Shown here piece by piece: positions 1 through 5,972 of a DNA stretch of 9,313 nucleotides. The position numbers and the translations under genes were made by a program. The notes below the pieces were generated by a model, which saw nothing but the letters and a program-made list of their open reading frames with translations, was not told the DNA's origin and did not search any database. The DNA lies in NCBI GenBank assembly GCA_038231175.1, contig JBBRLU010000031.1, forward strand, positions 1-9,313. Reading direction: 5' to 3'. This stretch comes from UBA4729 sp038231175 (lineage in GTDB: Bacteria > Patescibacteriota > Saccharimonadia > Saccharimonadales > UBA4665). Every line of letters begins with the position of its first letter. The first letter of the stretch is position 1.

Positions 1-30
1 ATCCGGCGCATCAAAGCCGTCTTGGTCTAA
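1..30 (+). CDS. Possible C-terminal end of an upstream gene
   Basis: Reading from base 1 gives nine codons (IRRIKAVLV) followed by TAA at 28-30. This could be the tail of a gene that begins outside the window, because the next gene's promoter lies just downstream and all other genes run the same way. Another frame stays open to a TAG at 63-65, so the assignment is uncertain. Nine residues are too few to name a family. Confidence 0.3.
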   Translation: MRRIKAVLV

Positions 31-66
31 TCTTTAGCGTCAGAGGCTTAGGCAATAAAACGTAGT

Positions 67-95
67 AACCAAGCTACCATTATTTATGCTTGGTT
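67..95 (+). repeat. Perfect 8-bp inverted repeat upstream of the surface-protein gene
   Basis: AACCAAGC at 67-74 and its exact reverse complement GCTTGGTT at 88-95 are separated by 13 bases. The element ends just before the extended -10 box at 98-106, so it covers the place where a -35 box and an operator would sit. No run of T follows it, so it does not look like an intrinsic terminator. An operator for a dimeric regulator is the simplest reading, but this is inference. Confidence 0.5.
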
Positions 96-97
96 TA

Positions 98-106
98 TGG
101 TATGAT
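98..106 (+). promoter_or_regulatory. Extended -10 promoter for the surface-protein gene
   Basis: TGG at 98-100 is followed directly by TATGAT at 101-106, a TGn-extended -10 hexamer matching TATAAT at five of six positions. No good -35 box is seen 16-18 bases upstream, which is typical of extended -10 promoters. Transcription would start near 113. That leaves out the TTG at 90 and ATG at 102 and gives a leader of about 19 bases before the ATG at 132. Confidence 0.6.
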
Positions 107-131
107 TATTTTAGAAACTAAGTTAACAAAT

Positions 132-1274
132 ATGAAACAAACAACTAAAAAACGTTCTGATAAGCGCTTGCCGAAGCTGGCTCCGAAGAGTCGGGGTCTA
201 AATTTGAGCCACTACCGCCACAGTGGGCGCTTGCTACCGCACAGCCATACCTCGTATCCGACGATGGCTATGCTATTACTACTGGTGGGGGTGCTGCTGG
301 GCAACATGGGGCAGGTGGCTAGTGCCTTGACGCTTACCGGCAGCGGTAGCTACCAGGTCACGGCGGCCTATCTGGGGCCACCACCGGCAACGGCCGCGAC
401 TATCGTCGCCCCGGTCGATGGCAGCCATGTCAAGGCCACGCCGATCACGGTCAGCGGCAGTTGCCCGACCAACAGCTATGTGACACTGACGCGCAACGGC
501 GTAACAAGCGGCACTGCTATCTGTGGGCCACTCAATACCTACAGCCTTCAAACTGATCTTTTTAGTGGTGACAATGCCTTGCAGGCCCATGTTTACAGTA
601 AATTTGATGTGGCCGGACCGGTCTCGACTACCGCTATCGTGACCTACGATGTGCCGTTAGCAATAACGCCAACTCCAAATCCGACGCCAACCCCAGCGTC
701 ATCAACACCAGGCACGCCGCCGACTACAACTGGTTTCGGCACTAATGCTCCACGGTCGACGCCAGCTGTCACTGACACGCCGATCGCCCAGCCGTTACTT
801 TTAAAGACTAATTTTAAATATGTCGGCCACGCGTTAGGGCAACCGGTTAGTTATCAGTTTGAAGTTGTCGGCGGCGCGGCGCCCTATGCTGTCAGTATCA
901 ACTGGGGCGATGGCAGTACTAAAACCCTCAGCCTGACTGCTGGCGGGCCATTTTCGGTCAGCCATACCTACGATAAGGCCAGCCAGTACCAGAACAGTTA
1001 CAGAATAGTCGCCAGCGCCGGAGACGCGGCCGGCGGCCAGACGCTGCTGCAAATGCTAGCGATTATTAACGACCGGCCGACGGTGCCGCTAGGGTCGGCT
1101 ACCGGCAATGGCGGCCAACCGGGCTTAGGCTTCATGCAACAGCTTCATAATGCCCTCAAATACATCTGGCCCGTCTATGGCGTCACAGTCCTGATGATCG
1201 CCTCGTTCTGGCTCGGCGAGCTACGTGAGCTAAAACTTTTACACAGCAAACCAAGGGGAAGACATCACGCCTAG
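132..1274 (+). CDS. Secreted, membrane-anchored surface protein with Ig-like and PKD domains
   Basis: A 380-residue predicted surface protein. The N-terminus is basic (about 44 residues), followed by a hydrophobic stretch at 46-63 and an ASA signal-peptidase-like site near residue 65. Residues 85-170 look like a bacterial Ig-like module of the 'APVDGSHV...ITVSGSCP' type, with Cys111 and Cys131 placed to form a disulphide. A Pro/Thr/Ser-rich linker covers about 176-218. Residues 225-312 are a PKD domain with the diagnostic WGDGS (258-262) and SHTY (277-280) motifs. A second membrane segment (345-361) followed by a basic tail anchors the C-terminus. The start at 132 is chosen because the promoter at 98-106 excludes upstream TTG 90 and ATG 102. 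There is no clear Shine-Dalgarno. Such modules in CPR surface proteins suggest adhesion or an envelope scaffold, which is inference. No enzyme motif is seen. Confidence 0.85.
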   Translation: MKQTTKKRSDKRLPKLAPKSRGLNLSHYRHSGRLLPHSHTSYPTMAMLLLLVGVLLGNMGQVASALTLTGSGSYQVTAAYLGPPPATAATIVAPVDGSHVKATPITVSGSCPTNSYVTLTRNGVTSGTAICGPLNTYSLQTDLFSGDNALQAHVYSKFDVAGPVSTTAIVTYDVPLAITPTPNPTPTPASSTPGTPPTTTGFGTNAPRSTPAVTDTPIAQPLLLKTNFKYVGHALGQPVSYQFEVVGGAAPYAVSINWGDGSTKTLSLTAGGPFSVSHTYDKASQYQNSYRIVASAGDAAGGQTLLQMLAIINDRPTVPLGSATGNGGQPGLGFMQQLHNALKYIWPVYGVTVLMIASFWLGELRELKLLHSKPRGRHHA

Positions 1275-1283
1275 GCCTGCAGC

Positions 1284-1294
1284 TATGGTAAAAT
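1284..1294 (+). promoter_or_regulatory. Extended -10 promoter for the FtsA/PilM-like operon
   Basis: TATGGTAAAAT at 1284-1294 contains TGG followed by TAAAAT (1289-1294), a TGn-extended -10 box matching five of six consensus positions. The expected start of transcription, about 7 bases on, is at 1301-1302. That coincides with the ATG at 1302 and lies past the ATG at 1296. No convincing -35 box is present. The promoter sits between the stop of the surface-protein gene (1274) and the next gene, so the two are probably separate units. Confidence 0.65.
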
Positions 1295-1301
1295 AATGCC
1301 T

Positions 1302-2648
1302 ATGCTTCAAAAACTAAAAACTGCTGGCTTGTCGGCGGCCAAACAGGCCCGTAAAGGCGCGCAGCGAGCGACGGCCAAAGCCACGGCCACGGTTCGAGCT
1401 AAGACCAGCAAATCAGACGAGCAGTACATCGTGGCCCTCGACATCGGCACCGAATTCGTCAAAGCCTTGGTCGGCAAGGTTTCTAAGGATAGCGGCGAGA
1501 TTACCGTCATCGGCGTCGGCCGGGCCCACCAATCGTTATCGGACATGCAGGCTGGCGCCATCGCCGACATCGCCAGTGTCGTCAGTAACTGTGACAAGGC
1601 CTTGAATGACGCCGAAACCCAGGCTGGTGTCAGCGCTCGGACGGCAATCTTAGGTATCGCCGGCGAGTTGGTCAAGGGCACTACCACCACCGTCCGCGTG
1701 GCCCGTAAAACACCGACCAAGCCGCTCGACATCGCCGAGATGGAAAAGATCATCGCCCGCGTCCAAGAACGGGCCGAAGGTAAGGCCAAACAACAATTAG
1801 CCTGGGAACTCGGCGGTAAGTCGGTCGAAGTCCGGCTGGTCAACAGCGCCCTGGTCAGTATCGAAATCGACGGTTACCCGGTCACCAATCCGATCGGCTT
1901 TCAGGGTAAGGACGTCGTGATCCAGCTCTACACCGCCTTTGCTCCACTGATTCACATCGGGGCTCTGGAGAAGACAGCCCAAGAATTAGACCTCGACCTG
2001 CTGGCCGTAGCGGCCGAACCCTTCGCCGTCGCTCGGGCCGTCATCGGCAATAACCCTAACCAGAGCCTGAGCGCCATCCTGATGGACGTCGGTGGCGGCA
2101 CGACCGATATCGCCGTCGTCAACGATGGCGGCGTGCAGGGAACCAAGATGTTCGGCATCGGCGGCCGGGCCTACACCCGGGCCATCGAGCGCGACCTGAG
2201 CGTCGAGTTTGAGCAAGCCGAATTATTGAAGATCGGCCTCAGTACCAACAAGGTTCCCAGCCAGAAGCGACCGGCCATCGAAGTGGCGCTGGGCAAGACG
2301 GCCGACACCTGGCTCAGCGGTGTCGAGCTGGCCCTTGGCGAATTTACCAAGCTCGACCATCTGCCACACCGCCTATTTCTCTGTGGCGGCGGCTCGTCAC
2401 TCGACCTGCTGATGGACCGGCTTGAGCAGACCGACTGGTACAAAGCCCTGCCGTTTACCCGCAAACCGAGCGTCCACTACATCCGCCCGGAACAGATCGC
2501 CGGCATTACCGACACTACCGGCTTAGTCGAAGACCACACCTTTATCACGGCCCTCGGCTTATTACGCGTCGGCACCGACACCCTGCAATTTACCGGTTCC
2601 GGTAACGGTGGCATCAAAGAAAAAATTGATAGGATGTTAAGTGTATGA
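1302..2648 (+). CDS. FtsA/PilM-family actin-like ATPase with basic N-terminal tail
   Basis: A 448-residue actin-fold protein (450 if begun at the in-frame ATG at 1296). The phosphate-1 motif is ALDIGTEFVKAL (DIGTE at 47-51). The second is DVGGGTTDIA at 262-271, and the adenosine motif is CGGGSSLDLL starting at Cys361. The 1C/SHS2-like region around 165-215, with 'DGYPVTNPIGFQGK', resembles FtsA more than MreB or DnaK. The first 40 or so residues are rich in Lys, Ala and Arg, which is not usual for FtsA. The C-terminal segment GIKEKIDRMLSV could be a short amphipathic helix like the FtsA membrane-targeting sequence. FtsA tethers FtsZ to the membrane, whereas PilM is the cytoplasmic ATPase-fold ring component of type IV pili that binds PilN. 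Translation is coupled to the next gene by an ATGA overlap, which points to a membrane partner. Family assignment is strong; the FtsA versus PilM role is unresolved. Confidence 0.88.
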   Translation: MLQKLKTAGLSAAKQARKGAQRATAKATATVRAKTSKSDEQYIVALDIGTEFVKALVGKVSKDSGEITVIGVGRAHQSLSDMQAGAIADIASVVSNCDKALNDAETQAGVSARTAILGIAGELVKGTTTTVRVARKTPTKPLDIAEMEKIIARVQERAEGKAKQQLAWELGGKSVEVRLVNSALVSIEIDGYPVTNPIGFQGKDVVIQLYTAFAPLIHIGALEKTAQELDLDLLAVAAEPFAVARAVIGNNPNQSLSAILMDVGGGTTDIAVVNDGGVQGTKMFGIGGRAYTRAIERDLSVEFEQAELLKIGLSTNKVPSQKRPAIEVALGKTADTWLSGVELALGEFTKLDHLPHRLFLCGGGSSLDLLMDRLEQTDWYKALPFTRKPSVHYIRPEQIAGITDTTGLVEDHTFITALGLLRVGTDTLQFTGSGNGGIKEKIDRMLSV

Positions 2649-4411
2649 GTACGCCTAACAAAGACACCATCTATATCGATATCGACGAAGAAATTACCGG
2701 TATCATCGATAAGGTCCGCGCCAGTTCGGGGCGGGTGATCGCCTTGGTCCTGCCCAAGCGGGCCAGTGTCCTGCAGAGCATCGTCAACATGAAACTACTC
2801 AAGCGCAGCGCCGATGAAGCCAAGAAGCACCTGGTGCTGATAACCAGCGAAGTCGGCTTGTTGCCGCTAGCCGGCGCCGTTGGCCTGCACGTCGCTAAGA
2901 CGCCACAATCGAAGCCCGAGATCCCGGTGCCGCCGACTGCTGACGACAGCGCCGAAGAAACGATAGACGAAGACGCTGCTGAAGATTTCTCGACGGCCGC
3001 GGCCGCCAGCCGCCCGATCGGCGAGTTAGCCGGCTTGGCCGCCGCGACGCCGATCAGTGGCGACGAAATGGAAACCTTGCAACTGGACGACGATGAAGAC
3101 GCCGCCTTGGCCGCCAGCGCCCCCATTTTGGCTGGAGCCGCTGCCGGTAAGACTAAGAAGCTCAAGAAAAACGCCAAGTTAGCAGTCCCTAATTTTGAGC
3201 GTTTCCGGCTGCTGTTGGTACTCGGCATCGTCGCAGTCATAGCCTTGATAGCCGGGCTGTACTGGGCCTTGGCCGTCGCGCCGAAGGCCGTCATCGCCAT
3301 AACTACTAATGCCAGTGACGTTAACGTCGGGCTCGACCTGACCCTTAGTACCGCCGCTAAGACACTCGACCCGGCGACGGCTACCATACCGGCCAAACTG
3401 GAGCAGCAACAAAAAAGTTACACCCAGACCGCCCCGGCTAGCGGTACTAAGAATAATGGTAACCGGGCTACCGGCTCGGTCGTCTTTTATAACTGTAACG
3501 TCGACGACCTTAAGTTCGGGCAAGATGAAACCGTACCGGCGGGTACCGGTGTTAGTAGTAACGGCCTGACCTACATCACTCAGAAAACTGTTGATGTGCC
3601 GCCGAGCAATTTCCAAAAAACTAGTGGTACTTGTAACAAGAACGCCGCTTCTACGCCCGTGGCCGTCATTGCCCAAGCTGGCGGTGCTAACTACAACGTC
3701 GATGATCACACGGCTTTCAGTGTGGCATACGCCAATCCTAGCGACGGCAGCAAGAGCTTCAGTGCCGCTGCTTCCGGCAGCATCGCTGGCGGTACCGACA
3801 GTAACGTCAAAGTCGTCAGCCAGACCGACATCGATAGTGCCAAACAAAAGATCGCGGCTAGCGACAGCACGATCAAGTCTGACTTACGGAAGCAGCTCGA
3901 ACTAGACGGCTTACAGGCCATCGTCGCCACCTATGCAGCCGGTACCCCGACAGTCACTAGCAGTGCCGAAGCCGGAGCCGTGGCCGACAACGTTACTGTT
4001 ACCGAATCGATTACCTACACCATGCTCGGCGTCAAGCAAGCCGACTTGAAAACACTGGTCGACGGCAGCGTCAAGAAGCAGATCGACACCGCTAAGCAGA
4101 GTATTCTCAGCGAGGGCCTCGACGTCGCCACCTATAAGGTCACCAACGCCGGCGATAGCAGCGCCGCGATCAGCCTGGCGACAGTGGCCACGGCCGGTCC
4201 CGACCTGAGCGTTGAGGAGCTCAAATCCCAGGTCGCTGGCAAAAAAGGCGGAGACATCAAGAGCTTGCTACGGGCTAACCCGGGCGTCACCGATGTGCAG
4301 ATCAAGCTCAGCCCCTTCTGGGTGACATCGGTCCCCAAGAAAGCCTCTAAAATAACCATCACCGTCGCCAAGCCGACAGCAGCCGTTCCCGCCAATGACA
4401 GCAAACAATAG
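2645..4411 (+). CDS. Bitopic membrane protein: cytoplasmic alpha/beta domain, TM, baseplate-J-like exterior
   Basis: A 588-residue protein of a kind I recall mainly from CPR genomes, sometimes labelled baseplate J-like. Residues 1-95 form a compact alpha/beta domain with 'IYIDIDEEITGIIDKV' and 'VIALVLPKRASVLQSIVN', perhaps Rossmann-like. Residues 97-178 are an Ala- and acid-rich linker that becomes Lys-rich. A single membrane helix spans about 189-212. The rest (213-588) is mostly beta-rich and Ser/Thr/Ala-rich, with 'TGSVVFYNCN', 'VPAGTGVSSNGLTYIT' and a terminal 'PGVTDVQIKLSPFW' segment that recall baseplate-J/gp47 proteins. A Cys in 'YNCN' and another in 'SGTCNK' might pair. The start overlaps the stop of the ATPase gene (ATGA); AGGA at 2631-2634 could be a distant ribosome site. 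The layout (cytoplasmic domain, one TM, large exterior) is that of a partner for the upstream actin-like ATPase, analogous to PilN/PilO. This is inference; its function is unknown. Confidence 0.85.
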   Translation: MSTPNKDTIYIDIDEEITGIIDKVRASSGRVIALVLPKRASVLQSIVNMKLLKRSADEAKKHLVLITSEVGLLPLAGAVGLHVAKTPQSKPEIPVPPTADDSAEETIDEDAAEDFSTAAAASRPIGELAGLAAATPISGDEMETLQLDDDEDAALAASAPILAGAAAGKTKKLKKNAKLAVPNFERFRLLLVLGIVAVIALIAGLYWALAVAPKAVIAITTNASDVNVGLDLTLSTAAKTLDPATATIPAKLEQQQKSYTQTAPASGTKNNGNRATGSVVFYNCNVDDLKFGQDETVPAGTGVSSNGLTYITQKTVDVPPSNFQKTSGTCNKNAASTPVAVIAQAGGANYNVDDHTAFSVAYANPSDGSKSFSAAASGSIAGGTDSNVKVVSQTDIDSAKQKIAASDSTIKSDLRKQLELDGLQAIVATYAAGTPTVTSSAEAGAVADNVTVTESITYTMLGVKQADLKTLVDGSVKKQIDTAKQSILSEGLDVATYKVTNAGDSSAAISLATVATAGPDLSVEELKSQVAGKKGGDIKSLLRANPGVTDVQIKLSPFWVTSVPKKASKITITVAKPTAAVPANDSKQ

Positions 4412-4823
4412 TTCGATCGTGGCGCTCGACGTCGGCACGGTACGCATCGGCGTGGCGCTGGCCGACAGCGTGGCCCGCCTGCCGAAGCCGCTCAGGACGC
4501 TGGCCAACGACGAACAGTTTACCGAACAGCTACGCCGGATCATTGATAACGAGGCCGTAACGACGCTGGTTGTCGGCTTACCGCGCAGTCTAGACGGCGA
4601 AGACACCGACCAGACCCGGCTGGTACGCTCCTTCGTCGCTGACTGGCAGGTCGGTGTCGGCTTACCGCTGTTCTTCCAGGATGAGGCGCTCAGTTCGGCG
4701 CGGGCCAAAGAAGAACTGATGGCCCGCGGTAAGCCCTATCAGAAGGGCGACGTCGACGCCTTGGCGGCCACCTATATCCTTGATGATTACCTGGCTAACA
4801 ACCCAATCGGCAGCGGCGCCTGA
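4395..4823 (+). CDS. ruvX: RuvX/YqgF-family pre-16S rRNA nuclease / Holliday junction resolvase-like protein
   Basis: A 142-residue RNase H-fold protein of normal family length. Visible motifs are 'IVALDVGTVRIGVALAD' with the first catalytic Asp at 12, 'VVGLPRSLDGED' in the middle, 'FQDEALSSARAKEEL' with Glu97 at the position of the family's DE(R)LS motif, and 'KGDVDALAATYILDDYL' with the last acidic residue at Asp121. The family matures the 5' end of 16S rRNA; a Holliday-junction role was proposed earlier by homology. 'DEALSS' replaces the more usual DERLST, a mild variation. The start overlaps the end of the preceding gene by 17 bases in another frame, and no Shine-Dalgarno is visible, so translation is likely coupled. 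mltG follows with a 1-base overlap, and ruvX and mltG are neighbours in other phyla too, for example in Bacillus. Confidence 0.93.
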   Translation: MTANNSSIVALDVGTVRIGVALADSVARLPKPLRTLANDEQFTEQLRRIIDNEAVTTLVVGLPRSLDGEDTDQTRLVRSFVADWQVGVGLPLFFQDEALSSARAKEELMARGKPYQKGDVDALAATYILDDYLANNPIGSGA

Positions 4824-5890
4824 TGACTAGTTACAAAGCTAACCATTCCAAATCCGGCCGGGCAAGACGCGGTTTTCTCCGGCCGGTGGGACTGGCTCTG
4901 TTAGTGTTCGCGGTGTCACTGGCCGTGGCCCTGGTCGCCGGACGCCTTGTCTACAGCCGTGATCTAAGACCGGTCAGTAACGATCAACAGACACGGATCA
5001 TAACCATCAAACCCGGCAGCGGTGTCACGCAGATCGCCGAGCAATTAGCAGCGGCCCACCTGATCAAGAGTGCCTGGGCCTTACAGCTCTACGCCCACGC
5101 CCATGGGGCGAGTGCCAAGTTTCAGGCCGGTTCCTACGCCCTGGCACCGAACGCCGGCATCCCCCAGATAGTCACCACCTTGACCCAGGGTCGAACCACC
5201 ACCCGTCTGATCACCATCTTGCCCGGACGACGGATCGACCAGCTCCAGGCCGATCTCATCAACGACGGTTTCAGCCCCGAGGACGTCGTCCGCGCGCTCA
5301 AGCCGGCCCAATACGCCGACGTCCCTATAATGAAGTTGGTTCCCCCGACCACGGCTACGCTAGAGGGTCTGCTATGGCCCGATTCGTATCAGAAAGATGC
5401 TACCACCGGCCCGGATTATATCGTCAGGGAAGCCTTGCAGGCGATGACCGAGCACCTGACGCCATCGGTAATAGCAGATTTGAACGCCCACGGTTTGTCG
5501 CCCTACCAAGGCCTGACGCTGGCCTCGATCGTCGAGCAGGAAGTATCGAAGCCGACCGACCGGGCCCAGGCGGCCCAGGTGTTCTTGAGCCGGCTCAAGG
5601 CTGGGTCTGCCCTAGGTTCAGACCCGACCGCCTTCTACGGATCGTACATCGCTGGCCAAATGCCAAATCTATCGTATGACTCGCCATATAATACGCTGCA
5701 ACGGAAAGGTTTACCCCCAACCCCAATTAGTACAATAAGCGAGGGTTCGCTGGCTGCAACCGCTAAACCAGCTGGCACCGATTGGTTTTATTTTGTGGCT
5801 GGCGACGACGGTACGACCTATTTCTCGAAAACCTTAGCCGAGCATGAAGCCTTGACGGCTAAATACTGTCATAAGCTTTGTAGTCGCTAG
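4823..5890 (+). CDS. mltG: Endolytic murein transglycosylase MltG (YceG-like)
   Basis: A 355-residue membrane-anchored lytic transglycosylase of typical length. A basic N-terminus is followed by one membrane helix at about 22-43. The extracytoplasmic part begins with a LysM-like segment ('IKPGSGVTQIAEQLAAAHLI'). The catalytic core has 'TLASIVEQEVSK', where Glu238 aligns with the catalytic Glu218 of E. coli MltG. It continues with 'SRLKAGSALGSDPTAFYG', 'SPYNTLQRKGLPPTPIS' and 'SLAATAKPAGTDWFYFVA', all hallmark segments. MltG cuts nascent glycan strands near the membrane and helps set their length. Its start codon shares one base with the ruvX stop (TGATG), implying coupled translation. The end of the gene, from about 5680, is visibly more AT-rich than the rest. 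The C-terminus carries two Cys residues (YCHKLCSR). Family assignment is firm. Confidence 0.95.
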   Translation: MTSYKANHSKSGRARRGFLRPVGLALLVFAVSLAVALVAGRLVYSRDLRPVSNDQQTRIITIKPGSGVTQIAEQLAAAHLIKSAWALQLYAHAHGASAKFQAGSYALAPNAGIPQIVTTLTQGRTTTRLITILPGRRIDQLQADLINDGFSPEDVVRALKPAQYADVPIMKLVPPTTATLEGLLWPDSYQKDATTGPDYIVREALQAMTEHLTPSVIADLNAHGLSPYQGLTLASIVEQEVSKPTDRAQAAQVFLSRLKAGSALGSDPTAFYGSYIAGQMPNLSYDSPYNTLQRKGLPPTPISTISEGSLAATAKPAGTDWFYFVAGDDGTTYFSKTLAEHEALTAKYCHKLCSR

Positions 5891-5892
5891 AT

Positions 5893-5920
5893 TGGACAGC
5901 CAGGTCAATTTTGGTATAAT
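5893..5920 (+). promoter_or_regulatory. Strong -35/extended -10 promoter for the LysM-CHAP gene
   Basis: TGGACA at 5893-5898 (five of six matches to TTGACA) lies 16 bases before a perfect TATAAT at 5915-5920, which is itself preceded by the extended TGG at 5912-5914. This is the best promoter in the window and begins three bases after the mltG stop. Transcription should start at about 5926-5927. The -35 box lies in an imperfect palindrome (5891-5909: ATT-GAC arms against GTC-AAT with one bulged base), which may be an operator or a weak read-through brake; that part is speculative. Confidence 0.8.
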
Positions 5921-5925
5921 GAAGC

Positions 5926-5972
5926 GGTAATAAGCGTTTTTAGTAGTATTCCTACTCTATTAAGCTATTACC
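5926..5972 (+). promoter_or_regulatory. 5' leader hairpin ending at the TTG start codon
   Basis: GGTAATA at 5926-5932 pairs with TATTACC at 5966-5972, and after one bulged A, GC at 5934-5935 pairs with GC at 5964-5965. Inside, AGTAG (5942-5946) pairs with CTACT (5952-5956) around a five-base loop. The hairpin starts where the promoter predicts the first transcribed base and ends at the base before the TTG start at 5973. The leader is therefore almost all structure, with no visible Shine-Dalgarno. It could stabilise the 5' end or control initiation; the mechanism is inferred. Confidence 0.6.

Noticed and set aside
90..131. N-terminal extension of the surface protein from TTG 90 or ATG 102
   Set aside because: These codons overlap the extended -10 box (98-106), and the predicted transcript begins near 113. 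The ATG at 132 starts a typical basic signal-peptide n-region.
1307..1843. A 178-codon minus-strand frame opposite the actin-like ATPase gene
   Set aside because: The + strand frame carries clear actin-family motifs, and the antisense translation is compositionally biased with no domain.
2671..3847. Long open frames on the minus strand (241 and 222 codons) opposite the membrane-protein gene
   Set aside because: They lie wholly opposite a well-supported gene, have low-complexity Ala/Ser/Arg/Val-rich translations with no motif, and result from GC-rich codon patterning of the real gene.
3591..3905. A + strand frame of 104 codons inside the membrane-protein gene
   Set aside because: It is out of frame with a gene whose domain pattern runs through this region, and it has no ribosome site or recognisable motif.
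5374..5679. A + strand frame of 101 codons inside mltG
   Set aside because: It covers the conserved catalytic segment of MltG in another frame; the translation is Arg/Pro/Gly-rich noise.
5891..5911. Terminator for the mltG operon
   Set aside because: The imperfect palindrome is short, has a bulge, is followed by only four T before GG, and overlaps a strong -35 box, so a promoter/operator reading is better.
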